Assembly: GCA_041744375.1 (NCBI GenBank)
Contig: JBGTLA010000053.1
Location: 62,001 to 126,000, forward strand
Direction of reading: 5' to 3'
From: JBGTLA01 sp041744375
GTDB lineage: Bacteria > Actinomycetota > Acidimicrobiia > Spongiisociales > ZC4RG35
DNA: 64,000 nucleotides
The notes below the pieces were generated by a model. It saw nothing but the letters and a program-made list of their open reading frames with translations, was not told the DNA's origin and did not search any database. Position 1 is the first letter of the stretch. Every line of letters begins with the position of its first letter. Position numbers and translations under genes: made by a program. Positions 37,295 to 45,463 of the stretch are shown one piece after another.

Positions 37295-37422
37295 TACTCG
37301 TTCCAACACCCCTCGATCATCTGGGGGCGCGGCGGCGCAAGCGTGCCCGCGGCCATCGGGAGGTGGACGATGAACCTACCGAATCGATGATGATTCCGGC
37401 TTGCCACGATCGCGGCCGGTTG

Positions 37423-37809
37423 TTAGGTGGTGCCGAGGGGGGCCGGGGCTCCGCCACCACCGAGGGCGTGGCGCTCATGGAACCTGATGATCGTCGTCGG
37501 ACTGTCGCCGGACTCCACCGAGATGGCGTGGACGATTCCCTCTCGCTCCTCGATCCACACCCTGGCAGGGCGATGGATGGCGTGTCGGAGTACCACGTCG
37601 GCTTGTTCTCGTCTCCCTCCGACCGATACCTCGATGACGTCGTTGCGTGAGTCGTATGTGACGCCGTGCCACGCCAGGTGGTCTGCCGCCACTTGATCAC
37701 CTACGTCTTCGCCCACCACCTCGATCGTGACGTCGGCTGTGTTGGGAGCCGGAAGAATGCGGTGCATGTCGTCCACCGCTTTGAGTGGCACTTCTCTGGT
37801 ATTGCTCAT
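37423..37809 (-). CDS. DUF5335-like protein
   Basis: A 128-residue soluble protein resembling DUF5335, a family of unknown function. The pattern is VPLKAVDDMHRIL ... VTIEVVGEDVGDQVAADHLAWHGVTYDSRNDVIEV ... HAIHRPARVWIEEREG, a compact alpha/beta fold with a conserved His and DxxxD. Some family members lie in stress islands. ATG 37809; the preceding CGGAGCC is a modest ribosome site. It diverges from the GH130 gene at 37996; I saw no convincing DosR-type box in their shared 186 bp. Confidence 0.75.
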   Translation of the reverse strand: MSNTREVPLKAVDDMHRILPAPNTADVTIEVVGEDVGDQVAADHLAWHGVTYDSRNDVIEVSVGGRREQADVVLRHAIHRPARVWIEEREGIVHAISVESGDSPTTIIRFHERHALGGGGAPAPLGTT

Positions 37810-37995
37810 GCGAGGCTCCGTGAGTCGATGTCCTCACATGGTCTTGCGAGAAGACGAGAACGACCAGAGTCGAAGGTCCTGACGATGTTCCTGGTCTGAA
37901 TCTGGCTCTCCCCGGCTTCAGCGGAACGACAGAAATGCCGATCCCTCAGGTGAAATCCACCGTGTGGAGCCGTCATCTCGCCAGGATGGACAAGG

Positions 37996-38970
37996 ATGCC
38001 GATCGTCAACGTACAGCGACTGAGCTCGGATCCGGTGCTCGGGCCGGGTTCGGTGCCCGGCTATGGCGCCATATTTAACGCCGGAGTCACTTTCCACGAA
38101 GGCCGGTTTCACCTCTTTGCGCGCGGGGTGCGAAGCGGATACCGGCGCAATCAGGGCGCAGGAGCCCGCTTCTTGGACTATCGCTCCGACGTCCTCTTGT
38201 TCAGCTCGGGCAACGGAGTCGACTACACATTCAGCCGAGTGCTGGCCGAAGGATCCGACGAGGGTGCGGTGTGGTCGTATGAGGACCCCCGGGTTCAATG
38301 GGTCGATGCCGACGGTTCTTGTTACATGACCTACACCGATCTCCCCGCCCCCCACACCGGAGAACCATGGCGAATCGGCCTACACCGTCTCGTCCCCCGC
38401 AACGGAACTTTCGAACTTAACCGCACCTCGGGCCGCGTGGTCGGCCCACCGGGAACTCCCGACAAGGACGCCGTGATCTTCGACCTCACGGGCGGGGGTG
38501 TCGCCATGATTCACCGGGTCGCCCCCGACATCCAGATCGCCGTCTTCGAGTCCATGGAGGACCTCATCGATCCTCCTGCGGGCTACTGGGAGGAGCATCT
38601 CGAGACGCTGGAGGATCATGTGATCATCCGTCCGTCCGACGGCGCTCTGGGAGTCGGGGCCGGGGCTCCGCCGATCGCGACGCCAGCAGGACTCCTCTTC
38701 TTCTATCACGAGCGGGACGCGTCCGGCGTTTACACCGCTCGGGTCGCCTTGCTCGATCCGGGGAGTGGTCACCCCACCGGGGTTGCTCCCCTTCCGATTC
38801 TCGTTCCCGAGCTGTCGTGGGAGCGGCATGGTGACGTTGACGACGTCGTCTTCGTGCAGGGTGCTCACCGCTTGGAGGACGGTCGAATCTACTTGACCTA
38901 CGGCGCGGCGGATCGCGCCGTAGGCGTGGGAGTCGTCGACGAAGGCGAGCTGCTCGACCTCCTCGCCTGA
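37996..38970 (+). CDS. GH130-family glycoside phosphorylase/hydrolase
   Basis: A 324-residue five-bladed propeller. YEDPRVQWVDADGSCYMTYT carries the ED signature at the catalytic position. Earlier GPGSVPGYGAIFNAGVTFHEGRFHLFARG and later DKDAVIFDLTGGGVAMIHR are standard GH130 blades. Members cleave beta-mannosides with phosphate or water. This is one of three GH130 genes here; it is the shortest and closest to the classical form. ATG 37996 follows ACAAGG. It converges on a GT4 gene at 39089, giving a GH130-GT4 pair like that at 15.4-19.2 kb. Confidence 0.88.
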   Translation: MPIVNVQRLSSDPVLGPGSVPGYGAIFNAGVTFHEGRFHLFARGVRSGYRRNQGAGARFLDYRSDVLLFSSGNGVDYTFSRVLAEGSDEGAVWSYEDPRVQWVDADGSCYMTYTDLPAPHTGEPWRIGLHRLVPRNGTFELNRTSGRVVGPPGTPDKDAVIFDLTGGGVAMIHRVAPDIQIAVFESMEDLIDPPAGYWEEHLETLEDHVIIRPSDGALGVGAGAPPIATPAGLLFFYHERDASGVYTARVALLDPGSGHPTGVAPLPILVPELSWERHGDVDDVVFVQGAHRLEDGRIYLTYGAADRAVGVGVVDEGELLDLLA

Positions 38971-38985
38971 TGGGCAAGCCGCCCT

Positions 38986-39093
38986 CTAGGGCAGTGTTGA
39001 ACAATTCGTTCCAGCCGTCGACTGCAGTCCTCCGAGCAGGGACTTTGCCGAGCTACTGGACGGGCTTTCATTGTTATTCAACACCGTCCTAGG
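38986..39093. repeat. Stem-closed intergenic element, copy B
   Basis: The left arm (CTAGGGCAGTGTTGAACAAT, 38986-39005) pairs imperfectly with the right arm at 39070-39093. Inside lie TCGTTCCAGCC, CGAC and CCTCCG blocks shared with copy A at 33191-33250, and a hairpin AGTCC/GGACT. It fills the gap between the convergent GH130 and GT4 genes and overlaps the GT4 stop codon. Confidence 0.55.
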
Positions 39094-40237
39094 CCACCCC
39101 GGCGGTGGCTGCCGCGTCAACCACCCGACCCGCCAATGCCTCACACTGGCGAGCTACCGACGACCAGCTCAGCTCTGGCGCCGAGCGTCGGGCCGCCCAG
39201 GCCGAAGCCCTAAGAGCCTGGGGACGGGTCAGATAGTTCTCCAGCGCGTTCGCTATCGCCAGAGGGTCCCGGTGGGGGACAGTCCGCCCGGCACCATCCG
39301 CCAGCATCTCGACGGCGTGGGGGAAGGCCGTTGCCACCACCGGTAGGCCGGCGCCTATGGCTTCTACCAGCACTCCTGATGTGACCTGCTCGGTGGAGTC
39401 GTATGGAAGCAGGGCCAGGTCCGCCTTTCCGATCAGGTCGGCCAGTTGGGCCGGTGCCAGGTACCTCTCGTCGATGTCGACCATGTGGGCGACATCGAGG
39501 TCGTCGACGAGGGCGAACAGGCTGTTGCGGTAGGCCTCACCTTGTGCTCTCAAGACATTGGGATGGGTGGCGCCTTGCACCACGTAGCGGGGGAGGGGTC
39601 GAAGGTCGCGGAGACGATCCATTGCTCGGATACCCCATTCGATGCCTTTGCCGGGTCCTACCAGGCCCCACGTCACGATGGTGGGCCGTGTGTGCCGGTT
39701 CCGGGTTACCAGACGCGGGTGGCAGTGGGCACCGTGGGGGATCACAGCCACCTTGTGGGGGTCGACGCGAGTGGTCTGGACGAGCATCTGTTGGGCCGCA
39801 TGAGACATCACGACCAGCTTCTCGGATCGCCTGGCCAACGCCTCGACGATCGACCCCTGGCCCGGGGTGGGGTTGCTGAGGACGGTGTGCATGGTCGTCA
39901 CGACGGGAACCGGGACTGCTTCGCACAGATCGAGGACCCGACGGCCGTCGTCGGGTCCGAAGATGCCGAACTCATGCTGAATCCAGAGCACTTCGTAATG
40001 CCGGGCAAGGCGGGACACCTCCTCTGGCCAGGTGCTCGAGTCGACACAAGTCTCGCCGACCACGAGAGGGTCGAGGGAGATGGTGGTGTCCATGGCGGAG
40101 TGCACCCGCGCCACCCCCAAGCCCTCTGAACTCTGGCGAACGGAGGCCACGCTTTCCACCAGGGCCCGGGTGAAGGTGGCGAGCCCGCATGCGGTTGGTG
40201 GGTAGGTGCTGGCGAACAGGAGCTGTGGGTGTCGCAT
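39089..40237 (-). CDS. GT4-family glycosyltransferase
   Basis: A 382-residue GT-B enzyme. It has LLFASTYPPTACGLATFTRAL at the N-terminus, LWIQHEFGIFGPDDG, VVMSHAAQQMLV, the donor loop WGLVGPGKGIEWGIRAM and VLVEAIGAGLPVVATAFPHA. It is a clear paralogue of the protein at 15458. ATG 40237 is preceded by GGAGGGAGGATGAGAGC; the open frame continues 37 codons upstream but lacks family sequence and contains the DosR-type box. The convergent GH130 gene makes a mannoside-synthesis/turnover pairing likely. Confidence 0.87.
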   Translation of the reverse strand: MRHPQLLFASTYPPTACGLATFTRALVESVASVRQSSEGLGVARVHSAMDTTISLDPLVVGETCVDSSTWPEEVSRLARHYEVLWIQHEFGIFGPDDGRRVLDLCEAVPVPVVTTMHTVLSNPTPGQGSIVEALARRSEKLVVMSHAAQQMLVQTTRVDPHKVAVIPHGAHCHPRLVTRNRHTRPTIVTWGLVGPGKGIEWGIRAMDRLRDLRPLPRYVVQGATHPNVLRAQGEAYRNSLFALVDDLDVAHMVDIDERYLAPAQLADLIGKADLALLPYDSTEQVTSGVLVEAIGAGLPVVATAFPHAVEMLADGAGRTVPHRDPLAIANALENYLTRPQALRASAWAARRSAPELSWSSVARQCEALAGRVVDAAATAGVA

Positions 40238-40314
40238 GCTCTCATCCTCCCTCCGCAGTTTGTTTCTCATCTTCGATGGATACCTCTTTGTACGAGGGCT
40301 GAAACGGCCATAAC

Positions 40315-40330
40315 AGGGCCAGAAGTCCCG
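40315..40330. promoter_or_regulatory. DosR-type box between GT4 and DUF5661/ATPase genes
   Basis: AGGGCCAGAAGTCCCG, centred about 85 bp from the GT4 start and 92 bp from the DUF5661 start, so it may serve both directions. A weaker related string (GGGTCTTATTCCCC) lies at 40365-40378. Confidence 0.6.
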
Positions 40331-40414
40331 CCGTCGGATCAGGCCCATCGGGAAAATTCACAACGGGTCTTATTCCCCTGGCCGCGTACAGCCACCTGAT
40401 CCACTATTGGTCTC

Positions 40415-40750
40415 ATGGAGGGCTCGCACATCCCGGACGACGAAGTGCGGTGGGCGATCGATGCCGCCGGGCTCGACCTCGCTGAGGAGCCGTTCGGCTT
40501 TGCCCAGCTGCAGCGAGGCATAGAAAACGAGCTGCAGCTCAGGCCTCGGGCGGCTCGCAGCGAGCGCACGCCGGCCATCGTGCTCGCCGCCACCCTGATC
40601 GCAGTGTCGCGACTGCGCCACGACCTGGAGCACTACGCGCGACTCGCCCAGACGTCGGCGGTGAGCGAGGCCGCTCGTGCCGTTGCCCGGGAAACCGGAT
40701 TCGGCGTCGTTCATCATCGCCCGGTGGATCGACATCGCCGTGAAGGCTGA
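40415..40750 (+). CDS. DUF5661-like protein
   Basis: A 111-residue soluble helical protein. DDEVRWAIDAAGLDL ... FGFAQLQRGIENELQL ... IVLAATLIAVSRLRHDLEHYARL resembles DUF5661, whose members share an ELEHG-like segment followed by a helix ending in D-x-YxxL. Function is unknown. It is 67 bp upstream of the P-type ATPase gene in the same direction and probably shares its promoter. ATG at 40415. Confidence 0.6.
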   Translation: MEGSHIPDDEVRWAIDAAGLDLAEEPFGFAQLQRGIENELQLRPRAARSERTPAIVLAATLIAVSRLRHDLEHYARLAQTSAVSEAARAVARETGFGVVHHRPVDRHRREG

Positions 40751-40817
40751 AGTTGTTCAGCGCCTCGACAAGCGGTAGCTTCCGCCGAGTCTCTCTCACC
40801 TAGGCGAAATACTCTTC

Positions 40818-43475
40818 ATGGCTGACCAGCTGGCGAACGACGTTGCTGATTGGGTGACGATGCCCACCGAGGAAGTGGCCGGTGCCCTCGACGCCGGTCC
40901 GGAGGGTCTCAGCGCAGAAGAGGTGGCCGCACGCCAAGAGTCGTTTGGTCCCAACCTCCTGACCGAGGCCGACCCGCCGGGTGTTCTGGCGGTGCTGTTG
41001 CACCAGTTCCAGAGTCCGCTCGTATACATACTGCTGGTTGCCACGGCTGTCACCCTATTGATCGAGGAGTACGTCGACGCCGGTGTGATCTTCGCCGTCT
41101 TGGCTCTCAACGCCGGGATCGGCTTCTTCCAGGAGCGCAAGGCCGAGAACGCCGTCCGGGCCCTCATGGGTCTGGTCGCGCCAAAGGCTCATGTGGTCCG
41201 GTCGGGTGCGGACCGGGTGGTGGAGAGCAGCGAACTCGTCCCGGGGGACCTCGTTTTGGTGGAATCGGGTCAGCGGGTGCCGGCCGATCTCCGCCTCGTA
41301 TCGACCACCTCTCTGGCATGTGACGAGTCGCTCCTGACGGGCGAATCGACTCCGGTGGCCAAGCGAGCGGAGCCTTTGACCTCAGACTTGCCGCTCGGTG
41401 ATCGAATCAACATGGCGTTCACCGGCACCGTGGTCACCTCCGGGAGGGGTCGGGGGTATGTAGTGGCCACCGCTGACATCACCGAACTGGGCAAGATCGC
41501 CACCCAGATTCGCGAAGAGGTGGAGCCGGCCACCCCCCTCCAGCAGCGTATGACCCGCTTCGCCCGTATCGTTGGGGTGGCCGTGGCCCTGGCGGCGTTG
41601 GCCTCATTGCCGCTGGGGTTGATGCGGGGAGAGACGCTGTCGGATATCTTCTTGGTGGGTGTGGCGCTGGCGGTGTCGGCCATACCCGAGGGATTGCCGG
41701 TCGTGTTCACGATCACACTGGCGGTGGGTGTGCAGCGGATGGCGCGGCGGAACGCCATCATTCGGCGACTCCCGGCCGTGGAGACTCTGGGCAGCATCAC
41801 TGTCATCGGTTCCGACAAGACGGGGACGCTCACCACCAACGAGATGACCGTGCAAGAGGTGTGGGCGGGCGGGCAGACCGTTTCCATCAGTGAACACGAC
41901 GATGATGTGGGTGAGGCAATGCGCCTGACCCTGCTGGCGGGAGTGCTGGCCAATGAGGCGAGCATCCGGGTCACTGGTGACGAGGTCGTGACAACCGGGG
42001 ACCCGACCGAGACCGCGCTCTTGGTTTCAGCTCGCCGTATGGGTGTCGATCCGAGCGTCGAGCGCCGGCTCTGGACATCGAGTGCTGAGATCCCATTCGA
42101 GCCGGAGAATCGGTTCGCCGCCAGCTTCCGAACAGACGGTGAGCGTCACCTGGTGCTGGTCAAGGGCGCCCCCGAGCGGGTGCTGGACATGTGCGCCGAC
42201 ATGGCGACCGATTCCGGGTCGGCACCCCTCGACCCTCAGCTCGTCAAGGCCACAAACGCCGAGATGGCATCTCGCGGTCTGAGGGTGCTGGCCATGGCCT
42301 ACCGGGACGACCCGAGCCCCCCTGGGGAGGTGGAAGAGCCCCAGGGCCTCACATTCCTAGGTTTGCAGGGAATGATCGACCCTCCCCGTGAGGGAGTGAA
42401 GGAAGCGATTGCCGGCTGTCAGCGCAGCGGCATCAGAGTGGTGATGATCACCGGCGACCACGCCGACACGGGTCTGGCCATCGCCACGGACGTCGGCCTC
42501 GCCTCCGCCGGCGACCCAGTCGTGACCGGCGAGGACATGGAGCAGATGGATGACGAGGTCCTCCGAGACCGGGTTGGTGACGTGGCTGTCTTCGCCCGGG
42601 TCTCGCCTCAGCACAAGCTGCGAGTTGTTCGTGCCCTGCAAGCGAACTCAGAGGTGGTGGCCGTGACGGGTGACGGGGTGAACGACGCTCCCGCCCTCAA
42701 GGTGGCCGACGTGGGTGTCGCCATGGGCGAATCGGGTACCGACGTCGCCCGGGGCGCGGCCGACATGGTGTTGGCCGACGACAATTTCGTCAGCATCTAT
42801 GAGTCGGTGCGGCAGGGTCGTGTCACTTTCGACAACCTCAGAAAGGTCACGTTCTTTCTCATCTCCAGCGGCGCCGCCGAAATCCTGGTCATCCTGGTGG
42901 CGGTGGCGGCGGGGTGGCCTCTGCCGATGCTTCCCGCTCAGATCCTGTGGTTGAACCTCGTGACCAACGGTGTCCAAGATGTCGCCCTCGCCTTCGAACC
43001 TGGCGAGAAAGGAATCATCGATCGTCCGCCGCGTAGGCGTAACGAGGGCATCATCTCCCGTCTTCTCTGGGAGCGTACCGCCCTGACCGGGGTGGTGATG
43101 GCCGCCGGAACGCTCGGCATCTTCGGCTGGGTTCTCGACAGAACCGGTTCTCTCACTCAAGCTCAAAGTGCAGCCCTCACCGCGCTGGTGATCTTCCAGG
43201 CCGTTCACGCCGGGAATGCACGCTCCGAACACACGTCGGTCTTCAGGATCTCCCCGTTCTCGAACCCGTTCCTCCTCACCGCGGTGGCCGGAGCGGTGGG
43301 CCTGCACATCGGGGCCCTCTACCTTCCCTTCACCCAGTTCGTTCTCAGGGTCGAGCCGATCGATCTCACCACCTGGATGGTCATACTGGCCGTGAGCCTG
43401 TCGGTGCTGACGGCGGTTGAGGCCGACAAGTACATCCGCCGGCGCTTCAGCCGATCAGGGGTCGGAGCGACCTGA
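40818..43475 (+). CDS. P2-type cation-transporting ATPase (CtpF/PacL-like)
   Basis: An 885-residue membrane pump. An N-terminal cation-ATPase domain (WVTMPTEEVAGALDAGPEGL) comes first, and the M4 motif AIPEGLPVVFT is typical of P2 Ca2+/Na+-type pumps. The phosphorylation site is SDKTGTLTTNEM, followed by ITGDHADTG and the hinge GDGVNDAPAL. There are about ten transmembrane helices. M. tuberculosis CtpF (Rv1997) is a DosR-regulated relative. Ion specificity (Ca2+, Na+, K+ or Mn2+) is not resolved. The ATG has a weak ribosome site, consistent with coupling to the upstream small gene. Its last 21 bp overlap the convergent USP gene. Confidence 0.94.
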   Translation: MADQLANDVADWVTMPTEEVAGALDAGPEGLSAEEVAARQESFGPNLLTEADPPGVLAVLLHQFQSPLVYILLVATAVTLLIEEYVDAGVIFAVLALNAGIGFFQERKAENAVRALMGLVAPKAHVVRSGADRVVESSELVPGDLVLVESGQRVPADLRLVSTTSLACDESLLTGESTPVAKRAEPLTSDLPLGDRINMAFTGTVVTSGRGRGYVVATADITELGKIATQIREEVEPATPLQQRMTRFARIVGVAVALAALASLPLGLMRGETLSDIFLVGVALAVSAIPEGLPVVFTITLAVGVQRMARRNAIIRRLPAVETLGSITVIGSDKTGTLTTNEMTVQEVWAGGQTVSISEHDDDVGEAMRLTLLAGVLANEASIRVTGDEVVTTGDPTETALLVSARRMGVDPSVERRLWTSSAEIPFEPENRFAASFRTDGERHLVLVKGAPERVLDMCADMATDSGSAPLDPQLVKATNAEMASRGLRVLAMAYRDDPSPPGEVEEPQGLTFLGLQGMIDPPREGVKEAIAGCQRSGIRVVMITGDHADTGLAIATDVGLASAGDPVVTGEDMEQMDDEVLRDRVGDVAVFARVSPQHKLRVVRALQANSEVVAVTGDGVNDAPALKVADVGVAMGESGTDVARGAADMVLADDNFVSIYESVRQGRVTFDNLRKVTFFLISSGAAEILVILVAVAAGWPLPMLPAQILWLNLVTNGVQDVALAFEPGEKGIIDRPPRRRNEGIISRLLWERTALTGVVMAAGTLGIFGWVLDRTGSLTQAQSAALTALVIFQAVHAGNARSEHTSVFRISPFSNPFLLTAVAGAVGLHIGALYLPFTQFVLRVEPIDLTTWMVILAVSLSVLTAVEADKYIRRRFSRSGVGAT

Positions 43476-44276
43476 GCCCTCGTCCTTGGATGGGGGAGGA
43501 ACGATGAGGACGGCTGCTGTTGCCAGACGAGCGATCGCGCCGGCGGTGGACCCCACGAGGACCCGCCGGAGGCCGGTGTGGCCCCGGGTGCCCATGACCA
43601 GCAGGTGAGCCGGAAGGGAATTGGCGTGCTCCAGGAGGGTGGCGGCCACCTGCTCTTCGGCCTCGGCGAGAACGATCTCGGGGTCGAACTCGGCCAGGGT
43701 CTGAGCGGCCCTCTCCAATCCCGTGGTTACCACCTGGCGGTCGCTGGCCAGCGTGTCGACCACACCGAGGACCGAGACGTGACTGGCCTGAGCCGCCAAC
43801 GGCAACCGAGCGAATGTTTCGATCGCCCGGTGAGCATGTTGCGATCCGTCGGTGCACACGAGGATGTGCTGAGCGGAGTCTGGAGTCTTGGCGATGACGA
43901 GGGGGGCGGGGGGGTGGTGGAGCAGGTGCTCGGCAGTGCTCCCCAGCAAAAGAGCTTTCAACCCAAAGCGCCCCTTCGGCCCCACCACTATCAGGTCGGC
44001 GTCGTGGCGGGAATCGAGGACCAGGCGGGCGTCGGCCGTCGCCTGCAGATGCCGGACGTCGCCGAGGCCACATTCGGCGAATGGCTTGCGGGGTGTGTCG
44101 GGCTGCCATCGGTGGAGCCTGACCGGGAGATCATCGCTCCACAAGTCTCCGGGGTCGTAGCGGGTATTGACGACTTCTACGGCCCAGCCGGACCAGCGCT
44201 GATGGTTGATCCACAGCCATGCTCGGTCGGCATAGGTCGAACCGTCGTCACCGAACACGATCAGACGTTCATTCAT
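43455..44276 (-). CDS. Tandem universal stress protein
   Basis: A 273-residue protein with two USP domains. Domain 1 has GPKGRFGLKALLLGSTAEHL and domain 2 GTRGHTGLRRVLVGSTAGAI, both with the G-x2-G-x9-G-S/T nucleotide-binding signature, so ATP binding is likely. Tandem USPs such as M. tuberculosis Rv2623 regulate growth arrest in hypoxia. ATG 44276 follows CTGGAGGCCGCCC. It is third in a leftward cluster USP - FMN-barrel protein - tandem USP behind a DosR-type box. Confidence 0.93.
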   Translation of the reverse strand: MNERLIVFGDDGSTYADRAWLWINHQRWSGWAVEVVNTRYDPGDLWSDDLPVRLHRWQPDTPRKPFAECGLGDVRHLQATADARLVLDSRHDADLIVVGPKGRFGLKALLLGSTAEHLLHHPPAPLVIAKTPDSAQHILVCTDGSQHAHRAIETFARLPLAAQASHVSVLGVVDTLASDRQVVTTGLERAAQTLAEFDPEIVLAEAEEQVAATLLEHANSLPAHLLVMGTRGHTGLRRVLVGSTAGAIARLATAAVLIVPPPSKDEGSGRSDP

Positions 44277-44327
44277 GGGCGGCCTCCAGCGGCTGCTCGC
44301 AGGTTCGCGGGCACATATCTTGGTTGG

Positions 44328-44774
44328 TCAATCCCACTCAGGAGGAATCTGGCTGTCGGGAAGTCTCCGACCCGTGATCTCATCGGGCAGGATCTGGACC
44401 CAGTGCATCGGTCGGAGAGCGGTGCGGAGCCAGGGCGACAGCCCGCACTCGGCCACCTCTGCCAGGTCGGCTTCGTCGACCGGGGTGCAGATGCCCCGGG
44501 CCAGGACACTCCAACCGGTGCGCTCGGCTGCGTTCCATCCATCGATCTCGAACGCCACTCGCCGACCACCACTTGCAGCCTGGAGCTTCGACCCTCCTGA
44601 TGAGAGAAAATAGATGCGTCCTCGCCAGAATCGGTAGGCAACGGGCAGTATCACCGGCTCGTGGTCGTCGGTGACGAACCCCATCCGCCCCAACGTCTGG
44701 TCGTGGAGGATCCGAAGGCACTTCTCGCGGGTGAGGATCTCCATGCCGGCGTGGTCGAAGTGTCTGGCCATCAT
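44328..44774 (-). CDS. Pyridoxamine-5'-phosphate oxidase-like FMN-binding split barrel
   Basis: A 148-residue protein of the Pyridox_ox_2 type: EILTREKCLRILHDQTLGRM, then PVILPVAYRFWRGRIYFLSS, then RRVAFEIDGWNAAERTGWSV. It likely binds FMN, F420 or heme and reduces a small molecule. M. tuberculosis DosR members such as Rv0080 and Rv3129 share this fold. It starts 6 bp after the USP stop (two adjacent ATG codons at 44774 and 44771), implying coupled expression. Confidence 0.9.
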   Translation of the reverse strand: MMARHFDHAGMEILTREKCLRILHDQTLGRMGFVTDDHEPVILPVAYRFWRGRIYFLSSGGSKLQAASGGRRVAFEIDGWNAAERTGWSVLARGICTPVDEADLAEVAECGLSPWLRTALRPMHWVQILPDEITGRRLPDSQIPPEWD

Positions 44775-44780
44775 CTCGGT

Positions 44781-45218
44781 TCAGTCTTGTGCGTCTTTCG
44801 TGTCGACCACCAAGACGTCGCACGGGGCGTCGTGGATTACCCCGCGGCTCGTCGAGCCCAGCACCAGGGAGGCGACACCGCCGAGGCCCCGGGTGCCGAT
44901 GACGATCAGGTCTGCCTTTGCCTGGCGGGCGTAGTCGGTGATGGCCGAGGGTGGATATCCCTCGAGATCCACTCGCACCCATTCGAGGCCTGAGTCGTCG
45001 AGGAGGCGCGCAGCCTCTTCCCACACGGCCTTTCTCCCCGCCTGGGCGAAGGTCTCCAGTTCTGGGACGTATGCCATATGAATGGTGTACACCATGGCTG
45101 GCGGTTGGAAGACATGCACGACGTGGAGCTGGGCTCCCGTCAACCGTGCCTGTTCGATGGCGCGGCTGATGACTTTCTCTGCGGCCGGCGATCCGTCGGT
45201 GCCTGTCACGATGAGCAT
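44781..45218 (-). CDS. Universal stress protein
   Basis: A 145-residue single USP domain. LIVTGTDGSPAAEKVISRA begins the fold and IGTRGLGGVASLVLGSTSRG holds the nucleotide-binding loop. ATG 45218 follows GAGGAGAAACGC. It is the first gene of the USP/FMN-barrel cluster, with a DosR-type box 78-93 bp upstream. Confidence 0.93.
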   Translation of the reverse strand: MLIVTGTDGSPAAEKVISRAIEQARLTGAQLHVVHVFQPPAMVYTIHMAYVPELETFAQAGRKAVWEEAARLLDDSGLEWVRVDLEGYPPSAITDYARQAKADLIVIGTRGLGGVASLVLGSTSRGVIHDAPCDVLVVDTKDAQD

Positions 45219-45295
45219 GCGCGTTTCTCCTCTTCGGCCGGGTCGTGGCGCTCGACCACTTCTATTCAGCATCGCCCAGATCTGACCGGTTGGTT

Positions 45296-45311
45296 AGGGG
45301 CATTGTGCCTT
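45296..45311 (-). promoter_or_regulatory. DosR-type box, USP cluster
   Basis: AGGGGCATTGTGCCTT, centred 85 bp from the USP start. It is among the weaker matches but keeps both outer half-sites and resembles the box at 61004. The remaining 245-bp region shows nothing else I can name. Confidence 0.5.
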
Positions 45312-45463
45312 CTTGGCGATGGCGGTGGTCCACAAGAACGCCATGAAAGACCGATAGCCGAGCCTGCCGCCGCGGGTACGCGCGGAGAACAACCTCCCTC
45401 GGGTTCGTCGTCGGGAACGATCAAGCGGGTCGCAGGGGCCGGTAAGAGACGATGGCGCTCGTC

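Noticed and set aside
38986..39093. Integron attC-like site, because GTTGAAC and ATTCAAC fit the 7-bp core patterns
   Set aside because: The order of the two cores is reversed relative to attC (GTTRRRY should be at the 3' side), no integrase is present, and the matches follow simply from the inverted repeat.
40365..40378. Possible second box GGGTCTTATTCCCC before the DUF5661-like gene
   Set aside because: It lacks the conserved C at position 6 and the G before the second half; a better box lies at 40315.
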